A model generated the notes under the pieces. That model was not told the origin of the DNA, searched no databases, and was given only the letters and a program-made list of their open reading frames with translations. A stretch of DNA of 64,000 bases from Ceratothoa steindachneri (lineage: Eukaryota > Arthropoda > Malacostraca > Isopoda > Cymothoidae). How positions within the stretch are numbered: the stretch's first letter is position 1; each line of letters starts with the position of its first letter. The DNA lies in the NCBI GenBank assembly GCA_963969495.1, contig OZ018317.1, forward strand, positions 226,778,099 to 226,842,098, written 5' to 3'. The position numbers and the translations under genes were made by a program. Positions 23,317 to 34,934 of the stretch are shown here, one piece after another.

Positions 23317-24706
23317 GATTTATTAGATATATCATAGATAACGAATACTTGATTGGTAGCTTCAGCAAATTTTGGACTCTGCTACTTTCATAGTCGGGCG
23401 ATAGTCAACGCGGGTGTTTGCTGCTATGCCCGCCAAGTGGCGAGTCCAGTTATTGTTACGACTTACTGTGGGTTAGAAGCTGCCGCTATCTTGGAAAGTT
23501 TTGAAATCATAAGTTAATTGTATTTATTTGCCGTTGTAGGCCTGTCAGCTCTAGTACATGTAAGTAGTGAAGACGTGGACTCCTGTTATTTAAGTGAATA
23601 AGTTATAATGTGTGTTAAATCAGGAAAACCAGCATATGATACATATATGTTGCTTGGGGAGGGACGCTATAATTGCCTAAAGCTAGAATGATCTAGAAAA
23701 TGCAAACTTCGCCTTAAGCCTCACAATGCATGCGTTAATTTCTGAAATAACTTAAAAGTTATAGCAGTAATTACGTAAATAATACACTGATTTAAATTAA
23801 TAGTACATTTACGCCACAATAAACTTAACTATTATGGAATGATTTTATTATTCATAGTATTGTATACGTTTGTAAACAAACGAGGACGATTAGGCTTAGC
23901 AAGATTGCGATCGTCTAAAATTGTCAGAAATGACGTCCTTAAACGCATTTTTTTTTATACGGCAATAGTTCCTCCATTCGACAAAACTATTCTCAAATAT
24001 ATATTTTTTTATTTTGATTTCGTTAACCCTGTATCGGTGCCGATATATCGGTTATCGGCTAATTTGTATATTGGTGCAACCCTAATCTATGGTATTGTTT
24101 ATCTATAGATAACTGTTTATCATAAATTAAAAGTCATGACTACGATCCGCACCCTAAACTACCCCTTCATCGATGCCTTGGGTTGATCAAATCATCTCTG
24201 GCTAGAGATTAAGGTAAAATTATATTTTATTTTGGTTTATCATCATCATCACTAACTATATAATTTAAGAAGGGTATTTTTTTGAGTATTTGAATAATAA
24301 TTTCATTTTAGTTTCGTAATGACTTATGTTTTTTTATTAAAGTTATTTCTAATAATTCTTTTATAATATCAAAAACAAAATGGTTAAGTTCAGAAATAAA
24401 TATAAGTCTCGAAATTTTGCGATTTTTTTAAAACCCAAAGAAATACAAATGGTGAAGTTCAGAAAATTTATTTATATATGTCTTCTATTCTATAACTATA
24501 TTTTAGCAACGTGATATTTTGAAAGGGGCGAAATTTAGTTTAGAATTCCTTTTTAAAATTATTATAATTGGCGAAGTTCAAAAAATTTATAAAAATTTAA
24601 CCATGGCTATTTTTTTAGATTTTAAATTTTAATCTTCGTAGCGAAGCACAAGCCTCCAGTAGTGGGGAGTGGCGAAGCCATTGCCTGGTAAATTTATTAA
24701 ACACGG
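23317..24706. other. AT-rich unassigned DNA
   Basis: No gene is recognised. At 24031-24084 a cluster of ATCGG words ends in GGTGCAACCCTA, which resembles the tips of some hAT-type elements, but no matching opposite end was found. Confidence 0.35.
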
Positions 24707-25725
24707 TGTGAGGGAATCCCCACGTGGAAGATCTTTAGTAGAAAGGAACTTCCATATGCAGCAGAAGGCCCGGCTAGGACTAAAATGGTAAGCCTACCTT
24801 CCACAAGTGGTAGCCTCGAATCGAGTCCCCCACGATTCACCTTTATGCGGGCTAAAATAGCTCTGCCAGAAGATTCGAGGCCCTTCGAGAGTAGAGCTGT
24901 TTCCCGCTAACTCCCAACTCCTGGGAGAGACTCGGATATAAATAACGCTCGACTCCCCGGAAGAGACACATAGTTAAGAAGTCTCGCCCCGAACCCAGAA
25001 GATTTCCCTATGGTTCCAAGTCAAGTGCTAGCAACAAAGCAAAGTGACAGCTGGACTATTTTGTGTATTTAGAATTAGCCCCAGCCAGGAGGTAATTTCA
25101 CTGAACGATCGCCCCGAGTGATTTTCCCGACTTCTTTCATCAACTCCTGTCGAAGCCCTCCTCATTTCGGGTAGCCGAAATAGTCTCCCCAAGACCGGAA
25201 GTTACCTCCCTCTTGCCACCAAGATCTTTTTTGCAAAGCTGCATGAGTAATCACTCCAACCTCCCGCTTTGAAGTCCGAGCGGCCTCACCTCAAGTGCAG
25301 AAGACATCCGTAAGCTAACCCCTATCTCCCTTTTAGTAACCCAGTTGAGTTAATCCCCCCCCCTTGAATAGTCTCCTCTGGGAATACCTTAAGTTCTAAC
25401 TTCATAGCATGATTTATAACTACAATTCCCCCTTTCATTTACTGATGTGATTTTGCCCGTTAATTCTCTGAGGCTAGTTTGCCCATCAATTCTCTCATTA
25501 TTTTTGTGTAAATAAAATTATATGTTTTGTACATGCCTCTTTAAATAACATTGAGCTTTGCCATTGTCTATAATTTACCTGACCTTGTTGCACTCTCTCG
25601 CTACTCAGCCTGTCTCAACTCGTGGTTTTCCGTCCCTTTTGTCGGTTCGCTTTCAAATTATTGGTCCCTCTCTGATAGATATAATATGGTATTGATATAA
25701 TGTAATGTCATACCACGACACACGG
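24702..25725 (+). repeat. Solo LTR (family 3) with CACGG target duplications
   Basis: The LTR spans 24707-25720, begins TGTGAGGGAATCCCC and ends TACCACGACA. A perfect CACGG repeat flanks it (24702-24706 and 25721-25725). It has a TATAAATA box at 24937-24944 and AATAAA at 25511-25516. A 5'-truncated second copy lies at 46986-47863. No internal region follows, so this is a solo LTR. Confidence 0.9.
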
Positions 25726-25896
25726 GTTCAAAGACAGCATTTAAATCTAATTAATAATACTATACTATTATTTATATAATTACAAATCGTGTATTACATT
25801 TTTTTCAGGGTTTGGACGTAATCATAGTGTGTACACATTGGTATCACAAAGACTACACACGGTTCACACTCTCCTGCTTGATCTAACTACATAACT

Positions 25897-28800
25897 ATGC
25901 CGGACATATGCATCGTGTTCGGCTTTCGGACAGGATACCGGTAGACGTCTGCCGAAAATGCCGAGGGTAAGCTGCCACCCAAGCTGGACTTTCACAGGTT
26001 CACTACCAAGCACCCTGAGCGGTTTGCTAAGTGGAAATCTGTTCTGTCCTTCATGGATCTCTCCTCCACCCCCAACTGGGAAAAGGCTGGAGTCTGCCAG
26101 TGACACTTCAGGGATGATGACTACATGACTGCAGACATCAACAACAAGGGGCAGCCCAGGAAGAGGATGAGGCTGAAGCCTAGGGCTGTGCCCAAAGTCT
26201 TTGACACCACCGGCTTCCATGCGGGCTGCATGCTAAAGGTTTCCGAGTTCAGTGAGACAAAGCTGGCCACCCCTTCCACCCGCAGAGAGCACGAAAAGTC
26301 CGTCGCCGAGGCACTTGAAAAGAAAATGTCACTGATCCTCCAGGTTACAGGCCACCAAGATCTTTCTGCAAAGCTGCATGAGCACAAGTTTCCCGGCAGC
26401 TACCAGCAAGTCATGTACAATGAGAACGACGATGACATTATGTGCTTCCAGCAGGTTGACCTCGTTGGAGGTCAACCTCAGGTGAGAAACAGCCTTGTTG
26501 TGCGACCTGATTTGACCTTTAAGGTTTACAAAGAAGGCAAGCCTGTCAACAACAAAAACTTCACCAACGTGATCATCAGGTTGAGAACCCACCACCTGCC
26601 GCTCATCATCAAGGTTGACGAGGTCCCAAACATCTTCTTCATCCTCGCGGAGGTGGAACACAACGAGCAGGCAAAGCTTGATACCATTGCTGCAGACCTC
26701 GAATCTCTCAACAAGGACAATCTCAGCGAGACGCAGCAACAAGTTGTCGACTTGTTCTGTAAACAGCTTAAGCTTGCCAAAGCCAAACAGTTTAGGCGTA
26801 GGTACACCACCGAATTTCTTGTTCAATGCGTGCAGTGGTCTATGTTGGCTCCTAAACTCTACAAAACGCTCGTCAAAAGTTCACGTCTTGTTTTGCTATC
26901 CTTTAAGAGGCTCAGAAGATTCATCACCTTCACAAAGTTTCGAGGTGGCATAGACCCAGTTACCATCGAGTACTTCAAGATGCGTTTTGCTAAACTTACG
27001 CCCAGGGAGAGAGTTGTCCACCTGGCCATCGACGAGGTCCACACCACCACCACCCTCAGCCTCGTCAGTGGCTCGTTCTTTGGGAAGAAAGAGGGCACCC
27101 TCACCAAGACTCTGCTCTGCGCACACGTCAACTCCATCCCCTGCAGCTATCAGGACATAATTGCCATGGGGCCTATCAAGAATGCCTTTGCCGAGAATAT
27201 GAAGATCATTTTCAACACCTGCCGTGACACTTTGATTGCCATCAATTTTGACGTACACAGCTTGACCATGGACAGCCACAGGTTAAACCAGTCTTTCATC
27301 CAACACGTGGGCGGGGAGGAGTTTCCAGTCACTATCCCGCCGCGTGTCTTTGTGTTTTATGACCCTGTACATATCAGCAAAAATATGTACTACATGCTCC
27401 TCAACAAAACTATCATCATGCTGCCCTGGCTCCCCACCCTGAAGGAAGAGAGAAAATAGAACCACGTCGTTACTGCAAACATGTCACACCTCAGGCAGTT
27501 GTTTGCAAAAGACCAGGGAGCAATGAGGTCACTACACAAGCTGACGCACAAGGTCATCAACCCATCCAACCTTGAGCGTCAGAGCGTCAGTCTGATGGCA
27601 GCTGCCATGAACCCATCAACCGTCGCCGCCCTGCGATTCTACGCCAAGCAGGAGGGTCTTCTCGACTGGAATGGCACAGTCTTGTTCCTTGAGTTTGTGA
27701 GCAACTAGTGCACTATTCTCAACGTCAGAAGGCCAGGCCAAGACAAGAGGTAAAAAATGCGGCTTTTCGGACAGTTTTGTAATTGTTTGATATTAATAAA
27801 TTGCATTCCTATTTAAATTTAAAACTTTGGGCATTTTTATCTTTTCATTAAAAATGCTGTTGTCTTACTCGTGTTGCTTTTGCATTTAGTTTGATGATAA
27901 TGAAACAAATGTAAAATTTTTTACATAGTGATAGATGCCAATTAACATTTCGCTCTTTCAGGTACAACGACACCCGAAAAGCAGTGTGGAAACTGGAGGA
28001 CGAGATCATCCAGAGGCACGTCCAGTTTTTGCGGGACACGGCCGAACTCATGAAGGCTTGGTCATCCTGTGGCTACCCTAGCAACTGGATATTCACCACT
28101 GACACCAGGAAGGCAGTGTATCTGACGTCAACCAACGCGTGTGCCGCCATCATGGACGTCCTGGACAGGTACAAGGACCAGGGCATCATCAACATCTGCC
28201 CCGGCAAGATGACATCAGACAAGGAGGAGCATGCCTTTGGCCGCCGCCGCAATATGTCTGGCATCAACTACTGGACCGAAGCCAAACAGTTCTTCTAAGC
28301 ATAGATCTTTATCAGGACCATCTTCCTCATCAAGCTGTCTGGATACACCCTTGGGGAAGTCAAGGAGCACATGGTCTCACTCAATGAAGCCCAGAAACAA
28401 ACAACGACCAACTGGCCAAGGAGTTTGTTGAGGAGCTGGACATAGACTCCGAGAGGTTAGACCCGAGAAAAATGGAGCCGGGCGAGGCCGGTGGAGTGGG
28501 AAATTTCGGCGGGCACTTGGCCAGAAAAGCCCGCAGCCGCCTAAAGTGTGTTTCTTAATAGGAGGCTCTGGTAGAAGGCAACACCCTTATGCCCTCAATG
28601 CAGGTGGCCGACACCGACAAGCTACCAGAGACTTTCAGAGAGATGATTGAATTCCAGGACCGTGGCGGTCTCCTCTATCCCTCAAACAAGTGCATGCACA
28701 TTGCCATGATGGCCGTGGAAGTATTCAAGGTGATGAGAAGACCAGACGAAAGGAGGGCCAAGTTACTGGTGGCCTACTCTTCAGGAGAAGTGTTCGTGAG

Positions 28801-28975
28801 TGTCTACACGGAAATAATGAACAATGACTTAGGTATGTCCCTGCTAGACTGTGAAAAGGGTTGCAGCCTGGTCAACACCGTTGTTCCTGCCATCGCCAGG
28901 TCCCTCTTCCATTTCTTGGGCAAAAATATGGTGTCAAAGGCTAATAATCAAAAGAAGAGACATAAAAAGAGGTAA
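25897..28975 (+). pseudogene. THAP / P-element-like transposase pseudogene (THAP9-like)
   Basis: Starts MPDICIVFGF, an N-terminal THAP zinc finger with damage: one Cys position reads Phe, and there is a stop inside the Cys-x2-His pair (VCQ*HFRDDDY); KPRAVPKVFDT is the AVPxxF end. An open stretch to 27459 carries the RNase H-like core: VHLAIDEVHTTTT (first Asp) and VFYDPVHISKNMYY (second Asp). Later exons give KLTHKVINPSN and SDKEEHAFGRRRNMSGINYW (the Glu region), then a C-terminal RGGLLYPSNKCMHIAMMAVEVF. One intron (27750-27961) is readable. Stops at 27707, 28296 and about 28555 plus frame changes inactivate it. The family cuts and pastes DNA with GTP as cofactor. No 31-bp-type inverted repeats were identified. 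Confidence 0.85.
27750..27961 (+). other. Intron in the P-element-like gene
   Basis: Donor GTAAAA at 27750 and acceptor CTCTTTCAG ending at 27961. Joining the flanks keeps the reading frame (…GQDKR then YNDTRKAVWKL), which supports a true spliceosomal intron of 212 bp. Confidence 0.7.
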
Positions 28976-29035
28976 TCCGGATGCACCCGAGAAAGCTACC
29001 AGGAGCAAAAGTGACTACAAGAAGAAACTTTCTAG

Positions 29036-30351
29036 TGAGAGATAAAAGTCAAGAAAATATGTATATATACAGCTATATATACATATATCCTCTAATGTAA
29101 GTATGCGTCCTTCCCTACGTACAAGTACGTTCATTTCGTAAGAGTAATCCATTGATTACGAGGTATAAGAGTGCGATTTACTACAGGGGCCGATAGCGTT
29201 TAATGAGTTTACAAAGTTGCAGTTCAAGGGTAAATTTAGAGTGAAAACCAAAATATAATTTTAATAAGTCACTAGTTAATATATGTATATAGATACGGGA
29301 AAATACAGGTAATTTAAATAAAGGACAACTCGGACAGAATACAGATTAATGGGCATTCTTGGAACGTTAATAGCTCATTAATCAATTTTAAATTCAAAAT
29401 TACAAAAATCAGTTAGAAGGAGGGAATATTTAGTGGTCGGGAATTGGGTCGATTAACGGGAGATATGAGCAAGGGCCGTTTTACCTTAGTGGAGTCAACT
29501 CGAGAAAGCGGAATCCTTTTGCAAGTCGGCAATGGACGTGACTCTCGGCCGAATATCCTAACGGTGACGAGGATGAACGGTGGTGGGTAGGGGGTAGGAC
29601 CAGAAGACGAGTTCACGATCCTCCTTGAAGATGGACGATGGCACCTCTGCTACAGAGAAGTGCATCAGCAAAAAATTGAAACTCTGACGTGGACCGGCGC
29701 GAAGTATCACACGGGAAACTAGAGATCCTTGAGGGGCAGGGTTCCAGATGAGACGAGAGGAATCCCAGCCAATCCTTCGGGGACGAAAACGATTTGAGGC
29801 TTGCTCTGAACAGAGTAAGGCTTAACAAAAGAGATGGGTCTGCCTGTTGAGATCAGGCCTCGATGGTATAAGCGAATACCAGGAACTTCGGGAAAAGACA
29901 CACAGTTTGAACCGAAGGTGACGTGTTTTCAAACTTAATTTGGAGATATTCGAAAACTCAGTGTATTTATATGACGGCCATTTTTTAGTTTCTCATCGTT
30001 GGCAAACTCAGACGCCTCGCTAAACACTTCTGGTAGCCAGTGGGATTAGCGTTTGTCGCTTGAAACAAGTCTTAATGGCTTTTAAGATGTGGGCGGGAAA
30101 CTTTCGGCTAGGAGACTACAGACTACGGAGATTAGTGTTTTCTCGATGGGGTAAAAGCATTTAGCGAGCCCAACTTAATTAACTGCGCCAGTGATGCAGC
30201 TGATGGTTATTCAAATTCTTTCTTCTTTTTTTTATTTAAGTTCCAAGGTTACTCCACGTGGAGTTATATTTAGAAGACAGAGAGAGAGAGAGTGAAGGAA
30301 TCGATGGAAAAAATTAGGGGATATTCTTCTTTGGCTTCCCTTTCCCTTACA
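29036..30351 (-). repeat. LTR of family 2 (second copy)
   Basis: Nearly full-length match to 13829-15140 in the same orientation. On the minus strand it begins TGTAAGGGAAAGGG at 30351 and ends near 29036. The P-element-like remnant abuts its low end and no polypurine tract precedes it, so it is a solo LTR or the 5' LTR of a lost element. I could not identify a target duplication. Confidence 0.75.
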
Positions 30352-33300
30352 CTCTTGAATGCGGAAATAATTATCTCGAATGAGGGAGGGAAGTAATCTC
30401 GAAAAAGGGATGAGATGATTGAGTCGCACAATTCTCTGAAGAAATGCCGCTTCGTGAATTTGACTATTGACTGTGGCCAAATTTCACGGCAATTAGTCTA
30501 GCTGACGAAACCTTCTAACTCCGGGGTTCGACTCAAGACGAGGGGTGTGTATCTTAGCGAAAAGCGGGGGGTACTCTCTCTCGAGTAACGGGAGATCTCA
30601 GATTAAATACTCTGTTGGCTTGCTCGCTAGAAAGCCTCCAGGGCATGGCACTCCCGGGGGAACATAGTGGCGCCGTTCCTCGTCTACCAAGACGAAAGAT
30701 GGCCTTGGGAACACTCTCGTTCTGGTGGCGATCCTGGCCTTAAGGCATATTGATTAGCTGGAGACTCGTGTTTTCTGGGGATTAGTATATCTACCAGGCA
30801 TGAGGTTCTCGGTTCAGGCGTCTCAGCGGGAATTGGACGGCTTAAACAAACACAGCTATGGACAGTCACGTTGGCTGCTCCTACGCGAGAATTTCTTTGC
30901 TTCCTCGCTTTTTTGAATCTGGCTTAAGGCCACGTTGCCTCTGCTAGAAACAGGGGTAGGGGGATCAAGGTAGTCCTTCGAAGTCGTCCTCTCACAATGA
31001 CATAGCGGTAGGTCCTCTCTCGCAGTCACCAGTCACGATCGTTGAAAAAATATTCTTCGAATATGGTAAATTTTTTATTTACTTTGTTGTTTGAATTGAT
31101 TTCTCAAAGATTTGTAGGAAATGGATAATTTTTCAAACAATTCATTGCTAGGTGTAAAAAAACGTTTTAAGTAAACAAAAAGCAAGGCGCAAACATTAGA
31201 AAATAATTTCAAAAAGTCACTATCAGCAAAAGATTGTATCATCAAGGGAATAATTTTTCAAGCTTAAATGATGTTACTAACGGGACTGTAGAAGAATAAG
31301 GTTGAATGGCCACCACGTGCCTTTCTGTACCCACGTGGTCTCAAGATCACCGTATGGAGCGTTGGAAGCGAGGTTGACCTACGGCGAGAAGGCAGTCTAC
31401 GCCGTTTTATTGCATCCCAGCTGCATTTACTTAGGGACATATTCTTCTGGTTTTGCATGTCGTCACTACTATCTTCTTGCTCTCCGGCATTGATCGAAGC
31501 TCGTCGAAAATTCTACGCCATCTTTATCTCGGTTTCCCCGAAGGAGTCGCTTCTTTTTTCCAAGATCGCGCGAGTCGTGGAGGCTCCCACCGGGTCATCT
31601 CAGCCACCCGCCAGCGCCTATATAATCCGCCGACTCGGTTTAGCGTAGATCACTCCGGGACTTTCCCGCCTTTTACCAGGTACCAGCGAGGGACACGCTC
31701 ACTCGTAGCGATTGGAGACACCGGCGATTTTAATTCAAGGACGAAAGCTAAATCGATATCCGTGAACTCAGCCATAGTCAATCGTCGATCATCTGACGAA
31801 GATTCCCATCTCCGAAGGCCAAACTACGTGTGCTCCCTCATCCGCCGTGTGAGGTAACCCAGCTTCCCCATTACAGTCATCGTATCCCGACCAACCCTTC
31901 CCTTCAACGAACACGTATGCAGTTGTAATCGTTGACGCCTACATATTACCCTATAATCTGGTCTACCCAAATCATCTTCTATCCTTTGTATGTGAACTCC
32001 GGATTAATATCCACTTTTTAATCACCAACCTGAACCCGACCACTAATCCCATATTTATCTCTCCTATATCTCGTGCCGGCGCTTAATTTTTGCATGTACG
32101 ACCATTTCCTTTCAATCCTGTACCTGGACCTATTTCAGCTTTACTTATTTGTTAGTAAAGGTATATTTTTGTTATTGTCTTTTTCTTGCAATCCTAAACA
32201 AGTTCCAGCTACCTGTTAATCTTTGGCCAACTTGCACTCTGAATTATTGGTTTTGAAAGAACCCCGCAATTAAAAAGTACACTATCCCCATTGAATCCTT
32301 ATTTATTTCCCGTTCACGAACCGGCTGAGGGCGAATCTTAAAACACCTTTGACGCAAACCCCAAAAGGCATATATATATTTATATAGACTCTGGCCATTC
32401 CACGAGAGGGACGTTAATTAAAGAATACAAAACTTGTAGTGAAAACTGTTTATTTAATTAGAGTTACTGAATTGCTCAATAAATTATCATATTCCTTATT
32501 GTTTCAATTTATTTTCAAATACACAGCCACATATGTAATCCCGTATTTGAAAAGAGACGATATCTCTATTCTTCGACTTACACAAAGGAGGAAATATACA
32601 AAGATAAAATACGCATATACATACATATAGTCACAAGGAAATAATTATGAATATTAACCCTTAAAACGAGCGTGAGACCGAGGATGACGTTTGCTCACAT
32701 GAAATGCCAAGCGTTAGCGCTTTTCTTAAACAAGGTCTAATTCAGGCGTCTTAAAAAAAGGAGAAGGCGCTTCTGATGATATTTTTCATCATGACTGGAT
32801 CTTAGGGAGGTCAAAGTTTGTGCCTAAAAGAGGGATATGTCATCAGCCTCGTTATGTTTATTATCTCCTTTTATCAACTATATTGTTTAATCAAGCTAAC
32901 TATATCAGGTTATCTTAAATAACAATGGAAAATTGAAGAGAAATCAGAAGTATAAAAATATCTTCTTTTTACTATCATGCCGAGGCCATTGCATAAAATG
33001 CATTCTACAACCATGATAAAGAGTAATTATTTTGAAGTCGAAAGTACTTTCGAAAGGGCTTCGGGGAATAATTTTAGGATAATTGGATATATTTTGTGGT
33101 GAGTCTAAGATTCCCATTTAAAAGAACTGAAGAAGGCCATGGAGGAGTTAGGTATCTACTTAAGACGTAGAGGTGACACTTCACAAAAAAGTCACTGGCC
33201 TGTCGTTAATTTTTATTCTTTGAAAAAATAAATTTAGAAAAGGAGATTTAAAAAATAGCGGTAAGTCACATAGAGTAAATATGAGTGTAATATACATAGC

Positions 33301-33980
33301 TTAAGTAGAAAAAAGCAGACTATTTGGAGCAATATGTGAAGTTAAAGAATGTGGCATACCGTTACTGTCAAAAAAGATCTTATTAGAAACTCAACTCTGC
33401 TATTCATCTACGCTTAAGTATATTTACGGTAAGCCAATGCATCTTTATTTAAAGATGCCAAGGAATAAAAAATGACTTGAATCATTGGCTTTAAATCGTC
33501 AAGGTATCGTCAACTAATACTAAGAGCCCCAATACTAGCTGGTAAAGAAGTTAAGAAAGGCATTTATTACCTCAAGGAAGTTCTCTCTAAGACGGAAATA
33601 ATTTACCTGTTATCTCATTTAAAGTACTCATTCTTTTAGGACATTCATTTATGAGTCTAAAATGGTTCTAAAACGTTATCTTTATAACAGAACAGTCTAT
33701 CTTCTTCGAGAGAGGTCCTAACCTCGTCTTGAAAAACATTGAGCTTAATGCGAAGAAGTGCAACATTACAGACCATCTTTCTCTCTCTCCCCAAAGAGCC
33801 AGGAACCAGTAATTTATTCATACCATGTTACTCGAAATATCATTTCCTGCTAGAAATAATACAATGTATATAACAAAATTTAGCATTTGTGCTTATTTGG
33901 TACATCAAACATTACAAGATGAAAAAGGACATTGCAACGAATAAATAAAATGAAATTGTAAAAAACATTTTCAAAAAATT
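30352..33980. other. Unassigned DNA, possible LTR-like promoter near 31.6 kb
   Basis: No gene is recognised in 3.6 kb. GC-richer sequence around 31300-31860 holds a TATATAAT box at 31619 followed by a C-rich stretch, which would fit an old LTR, but there is no second copy to define ends. The remainder is AT-rich. Confidence 0.35.
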
Positions 33981-34701
33981 ATTATGTGGTGTAGGGTGAG
34001 GAGGGAGAATACCGACCGAGGAAGAACACCGACCGAATGCTCTGGTACGATAACTATTTCAAATTGCCCGCCGACACCAACCCCCAACACAGCACCAATC
34101 CTCAGTGAACAACACGTGAGAAACAGGTTTTCGCCATCACGAAGTCTATGTTTACCAGGTAAGAAAATTGTTTTTCGGATCTGTTGTTATATTTTACGGT
34201 TCTCATATAGTGTATCACGTCAGTGAATATGGCGTGATTGTTTTGAGTTATGATATTTAGCCATATTGACATATTATCGAGTGAAATGAACAGCGTCCTT
34301 TCGAAGTAGCCACCATGACATTGTTGTGAACAAAATGGTGGTGCGGGAGAAAATCGACCGCCATCATGTGGGGCAACACCGATGCGTGAAATTTTGAAAA
34401 TTCGATATATTTTGAAATACTTGGAAAACATAGCAAAAAGTAACTGATTATGTATAATATTAGCATGAAAATAAATAGTGGTGGTGAACTAGTGCATTTA
34501 AATGAAGTAGAACAGTGTTTTTGGGGGGTTTAAAGCTGAAGGTGATTTTTAGTGAATTATGATACGATATCAGTGTCATTATGCTATAAGCACATGAAAT
34601 AACTATTATATAAGTGACTTAGGTTATTAGAATGACTTTAGGATTAATATTCAATTTGCTAAAAAGATTTTTACCACCGGATGTATTCGAAGCATGGTGG
34701 T
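33981..34701. other. Unassigned sequence upstream of the pogo-like element
   Basis: Two loosely similar segments (GGGAGAATACCGACCG near 34002 and GGGAGAAAATCGACCG near 34346) suggest an old local duplication. No coding signal is seen. Confidence 0.35.
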
Positions 34702-34720
34702 CAGTGTACCCCCACATCAC
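34702..34720 (+). repeat. Candidate 5' terminal inverted repeat of the pogo-like element
   Basis: CAGTGTACCCCCACATCA resembles the reverse complement of 37701-37721. Pogo-type ends often start CAGT. The match is imperfect, so the ends are provisional. Confidence 0.4.
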
Positions 34721-34934
34721 TACGATTTTTTGAAAAAAATTATTTAAAATACTAATAAGGGTTTAAATACTGTAATATATAGCTAATTGCTAATATTAAA
34801 TACACCAGACTAATTATTCTTAAACTAAAAACAGGAAATTTGTTTTTTGAGGTGTTCAACTTTACCGATTCATATGCCTAATGTCATTAACTCTTTCAGA
34901 TCTAGTCTACTGCCTTCTTGGAAGCCTGATCATC

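Noticed and set aside
26329..27279. Minus-strand open frames opposite the P-element-like gene
   Set aside because: They are shadows of the plus-strand frame, which carries the conserved motifs.
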